The position numbers and the translations under genes are program-made. Positions 1 through 6,048 of a stretch of DNA of 7,556 bases are shown piece by piece. The stretch's first letter is position 1. Every line of letters starts with the position of its first letter. Source of the DNA: Alphaproteobacteria bacterium (lineage in GTDB: Bacteria; Pseudomonadota; Alphaproteobacteria; Kiloniellales; JAKSDN01); contig JAUVQB010000058.1 of NCBI GenBank assembly GCA_030598385.1, positions 1-7,556 of the forward strand, read 5' to 3'. The notes under the pieces were generated by a model. The model had not been told where the DNA came from. It worked only from the letters and a program-made list of their open reading frames with translations, and made no database searches.

Positions 1-615
1 GGCGATCAGGGCCGCCGGGGCGCCGACAGATTGCATGTCGAACAGCTGCAGTCCCACCTTCAGACAGGTCATGTCGCAGCGGTCGCGGCAGTGCTCGATC
101 GGGCAGCGGTAGGCGTTCGGCTCCGGACTCGCGTACATCCCCGGCAGCGTCGGCCCGAACCCCCGCCGGTGGCTGGCATAGGATGCCGCACCGGCGGCGC
201 CGGTTGCGCCGTGCCACGAGCCGCCCAAGGCCACCACCTCGAAGCCGCCGGTGACGTGCTTGGCCATTTTCAAGGCCGCCTCGTTGCTTTCGCTGCCCGT
301 GCTGACGAAGAGGGAGCGTTTGAGCGGGCGCGGCACCAGATCGGCGATCTTGCGCGCGAGCCGGGCGACGCTCTCCGGGATCATGCCCGAGAACAGGTGG
401 ATGGCGTGGCCCGCGCTCTCCTTGATCGCCTCGACCACTGCGGGATGGCTGTGGCCCACCGTTGCGCACATTTGCCCGGAGGTGAAGTCCAAGATCTCGC
501 GGCCCGTGCTGTCTCGCACTCTGGCGCCTTGCGCGGCTACGACGATCTCGCCGTAGAGCTCGCCGCCATAGCGGACGAGGCAATCGTCCATGGCGCTCTT
601 GAGGTCGTCCGGCAT
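1..615 (-). CDS. Class III PLP-dependent aminotransferase, 2,2-dialkylglycine decarboxylase-like (N-terminal 205 residues; runs off the left edge)
   Basis: The translated 205 codons match the fold-type I, class III aminotransferase family and most resemble 2,2-dialkylglycine decarboxylase: LVRYGG at residues 13-18, LDFTSGQM at 42-49, HLFSGM at 73-78, STGSESNEAA at 105-114 (phosphate-binding region), SWHG at 133-136 and QSVGAPAA at 195-202. The catalytic PLP lysine lies beyond the window, so activity cannot be confirmed. Residues 171-184 carry four cysteines (C-x4-C-x3-C-x3-C) that the Burkholderia decarboxylase, as I remember it, lacks. The start at 615 is the first ATG after the aroC stop, 16 nt away. 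An in-frame ATG at 591 is the alternative; neither has a strong ribosome binding site. It is probably co-transcribed as the third gene after fabI and aroC. The true substrate (dialkylglycine, aspartate, omega-amino acid or other) cannot be told from this half, so no gene symbol is given. Confidence 0.88.
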   Translation of the reverse strand, partial: MPDDLKSAMDDCLVRYGGELYGEIVVAAQGARVRDSTGREILDFTSGQMCATVGHSHPAVVEAIKESAGHAIHLFSGMIPESVARLARKIADLVPRPLKRSLFVSTGSESNEAALKMAKHVTGGFEVVALGGSWHGATGAAGAASYASHRRGFGPTLPGMYASPEPNAYRCPIEHCRDRCDMTCLKVGLQLFDMQSVGAPAALIA

Positions 616-631
616 GGAGACGAAATACGCC

Positions 632-1717
632 CTAGAGGCCGCACTGGGCGCGGTGGCGCAGCAGATGATCGGCCAGCACCACGGCCGTCATGGCTTCGCC
701 GACCGGCACGGCGCGGATGCCGACGCAGGGATCGTGGCGGCCCTTGGTCGAGATCTCGGTGTTCTCGCCGCCTTTGGTCACGGTCTTGCGCGGGGTCAGG
801 ATCGAGCTGGTCGGCTTCACGGCGAAGCGGATCACCAGGTCCTGTCCGGTCGAGATGCCGCCCAGCACGCCGCCGGCCCGGTTGGTGAGGAAGGCGACCC
901 GGCCGTCTTCCATGCGCATCTCGTCAGCGTTGTCTTCCCCGGAGAGGACCGCCGCGCCGAAGCCTGCTCCGATCTCGACCCCCTTCACGGCGTTGATGCT
1001 CATTATCGCCTTGGCGAGATCGGCGTCGATCTTGTCGTAGGCCGGCTCGCCGAGGCCGGGCGGCACGCCTTCGGCCGCCACCTCGATAACGGCGCCGGCC
1101 GAGGAGCCGTTCTTGCGGGTCTGGTCGAGGAACGCGGACCAGGCCTCGACGATCTCCGGGTCCGGTGAGAAGAAGTCATTGCGCTCGACCTCGCCCCAGT
1201 CCCAGCGCTCGCGGTCGATCGCCATCGTGCCGATCTGGATCAAGGCGCCGCGGATGACGACCGGCTCGTCGAGTAGGTGGTCGAGGATCTTGCGGGCGAT
1301 CGCGCCGGCGGCCACACGCATGGCGGTCTCCCGGGCCGAGGCCCGTCCGCCCCCGCGGTGATCGCGCAGGCCGTACTTCGTCCAATAGGTGTAGTCGGCG
1401 TGACCGGGACGGAACTTGTCGACGATGTCGCCATAGTCCTTGGGGCGCTGGTCGACGTTTTCGATCACCAGCGAAATCGGCGCGCCGGTCGTCTCGCCCT
1501 CGAACACGCCGGAGAGAATGCGGACCTGGTCCGGTTCACGCCGCTGGGTCGTGAAGCGTGACTGGCCGGGCGCTCGGCGGTCGAGCCAGGGCTGGATATC
1601 GCTCTCCGCCAAGGCGATGCGCGGCGGCACGCCGTCCACCACGCAGCCGATGGCGGGCCCGTGACTCTCGCCCCAGGTGGTGAACCTGAAGGCTTGTCCG
1701 AAGGCGTTACCTGGCAT
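632..1717 (-). CDS. aroC: Chorismate synthase
   Basis: This 361-residue protein converts 5-enolpyruvylshikimate-3-phosphate to chorismate, the last step of the shikimate pathway, in the cytoplasm using reduced FMN. All family signatures are visible: GESHG at residues 16-20 with the catalytic-type His19, the stretch [10 protein letters not shown] at 103-112 followed by [11 protein letters not shown] at 122-132, GVEIGAGFG at 246-254, and [13 protein letters not shown] at 326-338. Length is usual for the bacterial enzyme. The ATG at 1717 is preceded by a GGGTGGA ribosome binding site at 1724-1730 with 6 nt spacing, which fixes the start. It lies 63 nt downstream of fabI and 16 nt upstream of the aminotransferase start, suggesting one transcription unit. 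A GC-rich hairpin lies directly upstream of its ribosome binding site. Confidence 0.98.
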   Translation of the reverse strand: MPGNAFGQAFRFTTWGESHGPAIGCVVDGVPPRIALAESDIQPWLDRRAPGQSRFTTQRREPDQVRILSGVFEGETTGAPISLVIENVDQRPKDYGDIVDKFRPGHADYTYWTKYGLRDHRGGGRASARETAMRVAAGAIARKILDHLLDEPVVIRGALIQIGTMAIDRERWDWGEVERNDFFSPDPEIVEAWSAFLDQTRKNGSSAGAVIEVAAEGVPPGLGEPAYDKIDADLAKAIMSINAVKGVEIGAGFGAAVLSGEDNADEMRMEDGRVAFLTNRAGGVLGGISTGQDLVIRFAVKPTSSILTPRKTVTKGGENTEISTKGRHDPCVGIRAVPVGEAMTAVVLADHLLRHRAQCGL

Positions 1718-1732
1718 GGCAAATCCACCCTG

Positions 1733-1754
1733 CCGCGGCGCTGGGCGCGCGCGG
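1733..1754 (-). other. GC-rich hairpin between fabI and aroC
   Basis: CCGCGGCGC and GCGCgCGCGG can pair as a nine-base-pair stem with one bulged base and a 3-nt loop. In the minus-strand transcript it lies in the 63-nt fabI-aroC gap and ends two bases before the aroC ribosome binding site. No run of U follows, so it is not an intrinsic terminator. It could be a stabilising or translation-modulating structure, or only a by-product of high GC. Confidence 0.4.
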
Positions 1755-1780
1755 CGGTTCCCTGTCTGCCGGGGCCTTGC

Positions 1781-2620
1781 TCACGATTGCGATACGAGGC
1801 CCTGCAGGAGTTGTGAGACCTCGGGCGCCGCGTCGACCGCCATCATGCCCACCACATGATACCCGCTGTCCACGTGGTGGACCTCGCCGGTGACGCCGTT
1901 CGAAAGGTCCGACAGCAGGTAGACCGCGGCGCCGCCCACTTGATCGAGACTGACGTTGCGCTTGAGCGGCGAGTTGTATTCGTTCCACTTGAGGATGTAA
2001 CGGAAGTCGCCGATGCCCGAGGCCGCCAGGGTCTTGATCGGGCCCGCGGAGATGGCGTTCACGCGAACCCGGTCCTTGCCGAGGTCGCTGGCCAAGTACC
2101 GCACGCTGGCTTCCAGCGCCGCCTTGGCCACGCCCATCACGTTGTAGTGGGGCATCACCCGCTCGGCGCCGTAATAGGTGAGGGTCAAGAGGCTGCCACC
2201 ATCACTCATCATCGCCGCGGCGCGCTGGGAAACCGCCGTGAAGCTGTAGCATGAGATATCGAGCGAGCGGACGAAGTTCTCGCGGCTGGTGTCGACGTAC
2301 TTGCCCTTCAGCTCGTCCTTGTCGGCATAGGCGATGGCGTGGACCAGAAAGTCCAGTCCGTCCCAACGCTTGCCAACCTCCTCGAATACACATTCGATGC
2401 TTTCGTCGCTTGCCACATCGCAGGGAAACACCATGTCGGAATCGAGGGACTGGGCGAGCGGACGCACGCGTTTCTCCAGCGCCTCGCCCTGGAAGGTGAA
2501 GCCGAGCTCGGCCCCTTGCGCGTGGGCGGCGCGGGCAATGCCCCAGGCGATCGACCGATCATTGGCGACACCCATGATCAAGCCGCGCTTGCCGGCCATC
2601 AATCCTTCACGCTCGGGCAT
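1781..2620 (-). CDS. fabI: Enoyl-[acyl-carrier-protein] reductase (NADH), FabI type
   Basis: This 279-residue SDR-family enzyme reduces trans-2-enoyl-ACP to acyl-ACP, the last step of each fatty-acid elongation cycle. The N-terminal dinucleotide-binding segment is GKRGLIMGVANDRSIAWG (residues 10-27). The active-site Tyr/Tyr/Lys set is Tyr149, Tyr159 and Lys166 (YNVMGVAK at 159-166), equivalent to E. coli Tyr146/Tyr156/Lys163. ISAGPIKTLAASGI and the HHVDSGYHVVGMM C-terminal region are also typical. The start at 2620 (MPEREGLMAGKRG) is preferred because alphaproteobacterial FabI proteins usually carry a short leader before GLM-GKRG. An internal ATG at 2599 follows AAGGA with only 3 nt spacing, and a longer reading from 2689 would start upstream of the likely promoter. 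Position 97 is Ala where E. coli has Gly93. It appears to be first in the fabI-aroC-aminotransferase unit and is divergent from the YihY gene. Confidence 0.96.
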   Translation of the reverse strand: MPEREGLMAGKRGLIMGVANDRSIAWGIARAAHAQGAELGFTFQGEALEKRVRPLAQSLDSDMVFPCDVASDESIECVFEEVGKRWDGLDFLVHAIAYADKDELKGKYVDTSRENFVRSLDISCYSFTAVSQRAAAMMSDGGSLLTLTYYGAERVMPHYNVMGVAKAALEASVRYLASDLGKDRVRVNAISAGPIKTLAASGIGDFRYILKWNEYNSPLKRNVSLDQVGGAAVYLLSDLSNGVTGEVHHVDSGYHVVGMMAVDAAPEVSQLLQGLVSQS

Positions 2621-2661
2621 AGCCCACCGCCAAACTGCTCTGACCCCTGAAATCTGGCCGC

Positions 2662-2689
2662 ATCCTACACGAACGCTACAGGCGGTCAA
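2662..2689 (-). promoter_or_regulatory. Predicted sigma-70-type promoter for the fabI operon
   Basis: On the minus strand, TTGACC (plus positions 2684-2689; five of six matches to TTGACA) is followed after 16 nt by TAGGAT (2662-2667; four of six matches to TATAAT). Transcription would start near 2655, giving a leader of about 35 nt before the fabI ATG at 2620. The position, orientation and good -35 element support the call. Spacing is one base short of the optimum and there is no direct evidence of activity. Confidence 0.5.
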
Positions 2690-2759
2690 ATGAACGACAA
2701 CGCTCAGGAGCCATCGATTTCTTAAGGCTTTGCCCTATCATGGGCCCGTTGAAAGGATG

Positions 2760-2765
2760 AAGGAG
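2760..2765 (+). promoter_or_regulatory. Ribosome binding site that fixes the YihY start
   Basis: AAGGAG lies 9 nt upstream of the ATG at 2775. Two earlier in-frame ATGs (2730 and 2757) lack a properly spaced site: the one at 2757 has GAAAGG touching it directly, and the one at 2730 has none. The start at 2775 is therefore preferred. Confidence 0.7.
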
Positions 2766-2774
2766 AAACGCTCG

Positions 2775-4007
2775 ATGCAAGCGCCCAAGCTCCCCCGATG
2801 GCTGGCCGAACTCGGGCAGGTAATCTCGTACACCGGGCGGCGATTCCTCCAGGACGGCGGCCTGCAGACCGCCGCCGCGCTCAGTTATTCGTCGCTGCTG
2901 GCCCTGGTCCCGCTGATCACCATCAGCTTTGCGGTCCTGACCGCCTTCGAAGCCTTCGACCAAGTGCAGCTCGATCTGCAGGTCATGCTGTTCGAGACAT
3001 TCCCGGAAGATATCAGCGAGGCGGTCAACCAGCAGCTCGTGTCCTTCATGGACAATGCCAACCGCATGACGGCTTTCGGCATCATCGGGCTCGGCGTGGT
3101 GGCGGTGCTGCTGCTCAACACCATCACCGGCGGTTTGAACGCGATCTGGCGGGTCTCGGAGCCGCGTTCCTTGGCCCTGCGCATTCTCGTCTATTGGGCG
3201 TTGCTCACCCTAGGGCCGATATTGCTGGGCGCCTCGCTGTCGCTTTCAAGCTACGCCTTTGCCGCCGTCGAGTGGTCCGGCGTGGAGAACTATACGCCGA
3301 CCTTCATCACGTCGCGCATCCTGCCGTTCCTACTCGCCGTCACCGGCTTCAGCTTGATGTTCCTCGTGGTGCCCAACCGTGCCGTGGCACTCAAGCATGG
3401 GATCCTCGGCGCCCTCCTGGCGGCGGTCCTACTGGAGTTGCTGAAGAGCGGCTTCGGGCTCTATCTCAGACACTTCCCGACCTATCAGATGATCTATGGC
3501 GCGCTGGCCGCCATTCCGATCTTCCTCTTGTGGATGTATCTCTCCTGGGCCGCCGTCATCTTCGGCGCCGAGCTGGCTGCCGCCTTGCCGGAATGGCGGG
3601 CCGCCCAGCAGCGCAGGCGCCGCGGCGGCGAGCCGGGCGCGGAGTTGGCGCTCGCCCTGTCGCTGCTGATGCGGCTGCGCGGCGCCAATCGCGACGGCCG
3701 GGTGCTGCGCGAACGGGCGCTCGCCCGCGGCCTGCCGGCAACCCTGACGGAACTGGATCATGTGTTGCGCGCCCTGCGGAGCGCCCGCTTCGTCGCGCGC
3801 AGTGGTGGGCGCTGGCTGCTCAGCCGCGACCTCGCCACGGTGAGCCTTGAGGACCTGGTCCGTGTGCTGGGCCTGTCATTCGAGCCGGGCGAGGGCTGGC
3901 CCGAACCGGTTCGCGGGGTCCTGGGCGATCTCTCGGCGAGCGGCACGGAGTTGCGCGCGCGCAGCCTGGAGCAGCTCTTGCCCATGCCGGACCCGCAATC
4001 CTCGTGA
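2775..4007 (+). CDS. YihY/UPF0761 family inner membrane protein
   Basis: This 410-residue protein has the family hallmarks: TAAALSYSSLLALVP at residues 32-46, the segment around LLLNTITGGLNAIW at 112-125, and YGALAAIPIFLLWMYLSW at 241-258 followed by GAELAA. About six membrane segments are visible, near residues 35-60, 99-125, 135-162, 180-200, 206-230 and 238-265. After an Arg-rich stretch (RRRR near 280-283) comes a cytoplasmic tail of about 130 residues, which in this family may form a winged-helix-like domain. The family was once labelled ribonuclease BN, but that activity belongs to a different protein (ElaC/RNase Z), so that name should not be used. The molecular function is unknown. 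It is transcribed away from fabI, and its TGA stop directly touches the stop of the convergent cbpM gene. Confidence 0.92.
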   Translation: MQAPKLPRWLAELGQVISYTGRRFLQDGGLQTAAALSYSSLLALVPLITISFAVLTAFEAFDQVQLDLQVMLFETFPEDISEAVNQQLVSFMDNANRMTAFGIIGLGVVAVLLLNTITGGLNAIWRVSEPRSLALRILVYWALLTLGPILLGASLSLSSYAFAAVEWSGVENYTPTFITSRILPFLLAVTGFSLMFLVVPNRAVALKHGILGALLAAVLLELLKSGFGLYLRHFPTYQMIYGALAAIPIFLLWMYLSWAAVIFGAELAAALPEWRAAQQRRRRGGEPGAELALALSLLMRLRGANRDGRVLRERALARGLPATLTELDHVLRALRSARFVARSGGRWLLSRDLATVSLEDLVRVLGLSFEPGEGWPEPVRGVLGDLSASGTELRARSLEQLLPMPDPQSS

Positions 4008-4340
4008 TCAAGAAGCGCGTTGAATATCCTTCAGCTTCGCTTCGAGCTCGCTCCGCGCGGCGTCCGACAGGCCCATGATCCCCTGGCGCAATTCGTCGAG
4101 CGTCCGCCTTAGGCCATAGACCTGGTCGAGCAGCCGCAGGACCACCGGAATGGCCTCGTCATTGACCTCCAGGTCGCGGCGCAACTCCACGATCAGCTGG
4201 ATGCGCGCGCGATCGATATTGTCGAACAGCAATTCGCCTTCCTCTTCGACCGGCAGGACCCAGCTCTGCTCGATCCAATGGGTCACCTCGCCTTCGCTGA
4301 CCTCCATTTCCGCGATGACCCGTTGGATGGTCCAGATCAT
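4008..4340 (-). CDS. cbpM: Chaperone modulatory protein CbpM (MerR-like HTH)
   Basis: This 110-residue protein resembles E. coli CbpM, which binds the J domain of CbpA and inhibits its co-chaperone and DNA-binding activity. Visible features are a MerR-like helix-turn-helix N-terminus (VSEGEVTHWIEQSWVLPVE, residues 14-32), the family segment LLFDNIDRARIQLIVELRRD (37-56), DLEVNDEAIPVVLRLLDQVY (56-75), and a heptad-rich C-terminal helix (about 65-107) likely to form a coiled coil. It starts 10 nt after the cbpA stop, the usual cbpA-cbpM order, and is probably translated from the same message. The region upstream of its ATG has only a weak GGTAAG-like site, which suggests translational coupling. 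Its stop codon abuts the end of the YihY gene on the other strand. Confidence 0.9.
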   Translation of the reverse strand: MIWTIQRVIAEMEVSEGEVTHWIEQSWVLPVEEEGELLFDNIDRARIQLIVELRRDLEVNDEAIPVVLRLLDQVYGLRRTLDELRQGIMGLSDAARSELEAKLKDIQRAS

Positions 4341-4350
4341 GGGCTTACCG

Positions 4351-5292
4351 CTAGTCGAGCCCGGCCTTGCGCCGGGGGTTTGGCGTGTCGGCCCCGTCCC
4401 AGCCTTGGACGAAGTCCTTGAGCGCCGTGTCGGGCTTTTCGGGCAAGACCAGGGTCAGTTTGACCAACTGGTCGCCGGCGGGCCTTCCGGCGCTCGCCGG
4501 CAGGCCTTTGCCCCGTAAGCGTAAGGTCTGGCCGCTGTTGGCGCCCGCCGGAACCTTGAGGGCCACTTTGCCATGGATGGTCGGGACCGTCACCGAGGCG
4601 CCGAGCACCGCTTCCTTCAAGGTGATCGGCAGTTCGAGGTGGATGTCCCGGCCCTGCCGGACGAAGAAGCGGTGGGGGCTGACCTGGACGCGAATAAGGG
4701 CGTCGCCGGCGTGCGCCTTGTTGCGTCCGGCCTTGCCCCCTGTGGCGCGACCTTGGGGGGCTTGGCCCTGGCCTTTCAGCCGCAGGGTCTGGCCGTCCTC
4801 GGTCCCTGGTTTCAGGGTAATGTCCAGGGTCTTGCCGTCGGCCAGCCGGACCCGCTTTTTGGCGCCCAGGGCCGCCTCGACGAAGTCCACCTTGACGGCA
4901 TAGGAGACGTCGGCGCCGCGCCGTCCGCCGCGCGCCGGGCGCTGGCCGAAAAGGTCCGAGAAGATGTCCTGAGCGTCGAACTCGGGCCCGAACTCGAAGC
5001 GGCTGTACTTCGCCCCCTCGTTGCCGCCGGCATAGCTTCGATAGAAGCCGGCGCCGGCCGGCGCCGTTTCCTGGCCGCTGGCATCGATCTCGCCGTGGTC
5101 GAAACGCTTGCGCTTCTCGGGATTGCCGACGACGCCATAGGCTTGGGAGACTTCCTTGAAGCGGCGCTCGACGTCCGCGTCGCCCGGGTTCAGGTCGGGA
5201 TGCAGTTTCTTGGCGAGCTTGCGGTAGGCGGCCTTGATGTCGTCCGCACTGGCGGATTTCGAAACATCCAAGACCTTATAGGGGTCCGTCAT
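4351..5292 (-). CDS. cbpA: DnaJ-class co-chaperone CbpA (curved DNA-binding protein type)
   Basis: This 313-residue protein has an N-terminal J domain (residues 3-66) with the HPD motif at 31-33, which stimulates DnaK ATPase activity. A Gly/Phe-containing linker follows (about 75-120), then two substrate-binding C-terminal beta domains (about 128-205 and 208-285; PHRFFVRQGRDIHLELPI at 207-224, LRLRGKGLP at 257-265). No CxxCxGxG repeats are present, so it is not DnaJ itself but a class II protein like CbpA, whose E. coli form is about the same length. Residues 174-196 form a Gly/Lys/Arg-rich insert in the first C-terminal domain, longer than in E. coli as I recall it. The neighbouring cbpM supports the CbpA assignment. 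No Shine-Dalgarno sequence is visible before the ATG, but the J domain begins directly after it and an in-frame TAA lies four codons upstream, so the start is secure. Confidence 0.93.
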   Translation of the reverse strand: MTDPYKVLDVSKSASADDIKAAYRKLAKKLHPDLNPGDADVERRFKEVSQAYGVVGNPEKRKRFDHGEIDASGQETAPAGAGFYRSYAGGNEGAKYSRFEFGPEFDAQDIFSDLFGQRPARGGRRGADVSYAVKVDFVEAALGAKKRVRLADGKTLDITLKPGTEDGQTLRLKGQGQAPQGRATGGKAGRNKAHAGDALIRVQVSPHRFFVRQGRDIHLELPITLKEAVLGASVTVPTIHGKVALKVPAGANSGQTLRLRGKGLPASAGRPAGDQLVKLTLVLPEKPDTALKDFVQGWDGADTPNPRRKAGLD

Positions 5293-5310
5293 ACGGGTAG
5301 TTTACACTAG

Positions 5311-5362
5311 CCGCTTCGCCAGCGCGCGCGCGATGCGCACCCCGCGTGCGCCGTCGAAGCGG
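5311..5362 (-). other. GC-rich nested inverted repeat between the lipoprotein gene and cbpA
   Basis: An outer 8-bp arm pair, CCGCTTCG (5311-5318) and CGAAGCGG (5355-5362), encloses an inner perfect 6-bp stem, GCGCAC (5335-5340) and GTGCGC (5346-5351), with a 5-nt loop. An alternating GCGCGCGCGC run lies between the left arms. It sits 10 nt downstream of the lipoprotein stop and ends 18 nt before the cbpA start on the same strand. There is no T tract after it in the direction of transcription, so a classic intrinsic terminator is unlikely. It may separate the two genes at the RNA level. Confidence 0.45.
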
Positions 5363-5371
5363 AAATTAAGA

Positions 5372-5845
5372 CTATTCGACGATTTTCCACGTGCCATCGG
5401 GTTGACGGCAGGCGGTCCCGTAGGCGGTCTCCGTGCGGCCGCTCACGGTAATGGTCTGCTGAAACTCGCGGCAGTAAAGGCCGCTCGAGGTCGAGCCGTC
5501 GCGCACCGGCGTCACCGTGCCGGAATGGCCCGAATCCGGGTTGTTCCACACGATGGTTTCGCCGAGCGGGGCCTGATGCGCTTCGGTCACTGCTTCATTG
5601 GCCCGCATTTCGTCCTGTTCGTCCATGGTGCGGCCGACCTCGCTGCCGATCAGCCCGCCGATCAGCACGCCGGCGCCGGTCGCAACCAATTGGCCGGTGC
5701 CGTCGCCGAATTGAGCGCCCAAGAGCCCGCCCAAGGCAGCGCCGCCGAGCGTGCCGACGGTCTGTTTTTCGCCATATTGGCTGTTCGAGCAAGCCGCCGC
5801 AAAAAGGGCGATCAGAGTCGCGGCGGCGACAGTCCTGAACTTCAT
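5372..5845 (-). CDS. Glycine-zipper surface lipoprotein, RT0821/Lpp0805 (17 kDa antigen) type
   Basis: This 157-residue envelope lipoprotein has a signal peptide MKFRTVAAATLIALFAAAC with the likely lipidated Cys19. The lipobox has Ala rather than the usual Leu at -3. Residues 30-72 form a glycine-zipper segment (GTLGGAALGGLLGAQFGDG, then GAGVLIGGLIGSEVGRTMDE) expected to associate with membrane. The C-terminal domain resembles the Rickettsia 17 kDa surface antigen (NNPDSGHSGTVTPVRDG at 101-117, YCREFQQTITV at 124-134, TACRQPDGTWKIVE at 144-157), with Cys125 and Cys146 that could form a disulfide. Its molecular role is unknown. An AGGGGTG ribosome binding site about 5 nt upstream and the signal peptide fix the start at 5845; a longer reading from 5941 adds a tail that does not look coding. 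It is followed by a GC-rich hairpin and cbpA, and is divergent from pdxH. Confidence 0.92.
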   Translation of the reverse strand: MKFRTVAAATLIALFAAACSNSQYGEKQTVGTLGGAALGGLLGAQFGDGTGQLVATGAGVLIGGLIGSEVGRTMDEQDEMRANEAVTEAHQAPLGETIVWNNPDSGHSGTVTPVRDGSTSSGLYCREFQQTITVSGRTETAYGTACRQPDGTWKIVE

Positions 5846-5879
5846 GGCAACACCCCTTCGCAAGATAAGATTACCGATC

Positions 5880-5897
5880 CGGAGAGGTTGATCTCCG
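5880..5897. repeat. Short inverted repeat in the lipoprotein gene leader
   Basis: CGGAGA (5880-5885) and TCTCCG (5892-5897) are perfect inverted arms around a 6-nt spacer, 35-52 nt upstream of the lipoprotein ATG on the minus strand. It could be an RNA hairpin in the leader or a dyad operator. No known regulator motif is recognised. Confidence 0.4.
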
Positions 5898-5925
5898 CTA
5901 GACCTAATACGATGCCCGCGACAAT

Positions 5926-5947
5926 TCCATCCCTCGTCCATCCCTCG
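5926..5947. repeat. Tandem 11-bp direct repeat
   Basis: TCCATCCCTCG occurs twice, head to tail and perfectly (5926-5936 and 5937-5947), about 80-100 nt upstream of the lipoprotein start. An 11-bp period is about one helical turn, so paired protein-binding sites on one DNA face are possible. A simple duplication is equally possible. Confidence 0.5.
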
Positions 5948-5983
5948 GGCGAAAAATTTTCGGCCTGGGCAGCGAGAGAGCCG

Positions 5984-6048
5984 TTATGAGAATTAAAATA
6001 TGTGCGTTGTATCAATTAATTAACCGGCTAAGGTGAGCTTTCTCATAA
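5984..6048. repeat. Wide inverted repeat around an AT-rich core
   Basis: TTATGAGAA (5984-5992) and TTCTCATAA (6040-6048) are perfect 9-bp inverted arms separated by 47 nt. The dyad centre is at 6016, which falls in the AT-rich palindromic stretch AATTAATTAA (6014-6023). The placement between two divergent genes suits a regulator-binding region; the protein involved is unknown. Confidence 0.5.

Noticed and set aside
31..888. 285-codon plus-strand open frame across the aminotransferase and aroC
   Set aside because: It is antisense to two well-supported genes, crosses their boundary, and its translation is low-complexity Arg/Ala/Gly-rich, typical of a GC-rich shadow frame.
2621..2689. N-terminal extension of FabI from an ATG at 2689
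   Set aside because: The added 23 residues do not resemble FabI N-termini, and this start would lie upstream of the predicted promoter's transcription start.
2713..2741. Sigma-70 promoter for the YihY gene using TATCAT at 2736-2741 as -10
   Set aside because: The -10 is fair, but no recognisable -35 lies at the right distance, so it is not listed as a feature.
2798..3850. 350-codon plus-strand open frame in another frame of the YihY gene
   Set aside because: The YihY frame has family motifs and membrane segments. The alternative frame is Arg/Ala-rich with none.
2775..4007. Annotation of the YihY protein as ribonuclease BN
   Set aside because: That historical label was a misassignment; RNase BN activity belongs to the ElaC/RNase Z family, and this is a multi-pass membrane protein.
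4573..5310. 245-codon plus-strand open frame opposite cbpA
   Set aside because: Fully antisense to cbpA, whose J domain and C-terminal domains are clear. The antisense product has no recognisable motif.
5311..5362. Rho-independent terminator after the lipoprotein gene
   Set aside because: The stem is strong, but no T tract follows it on the transcribed strand; the next bases are CTAGTGTAAAC.
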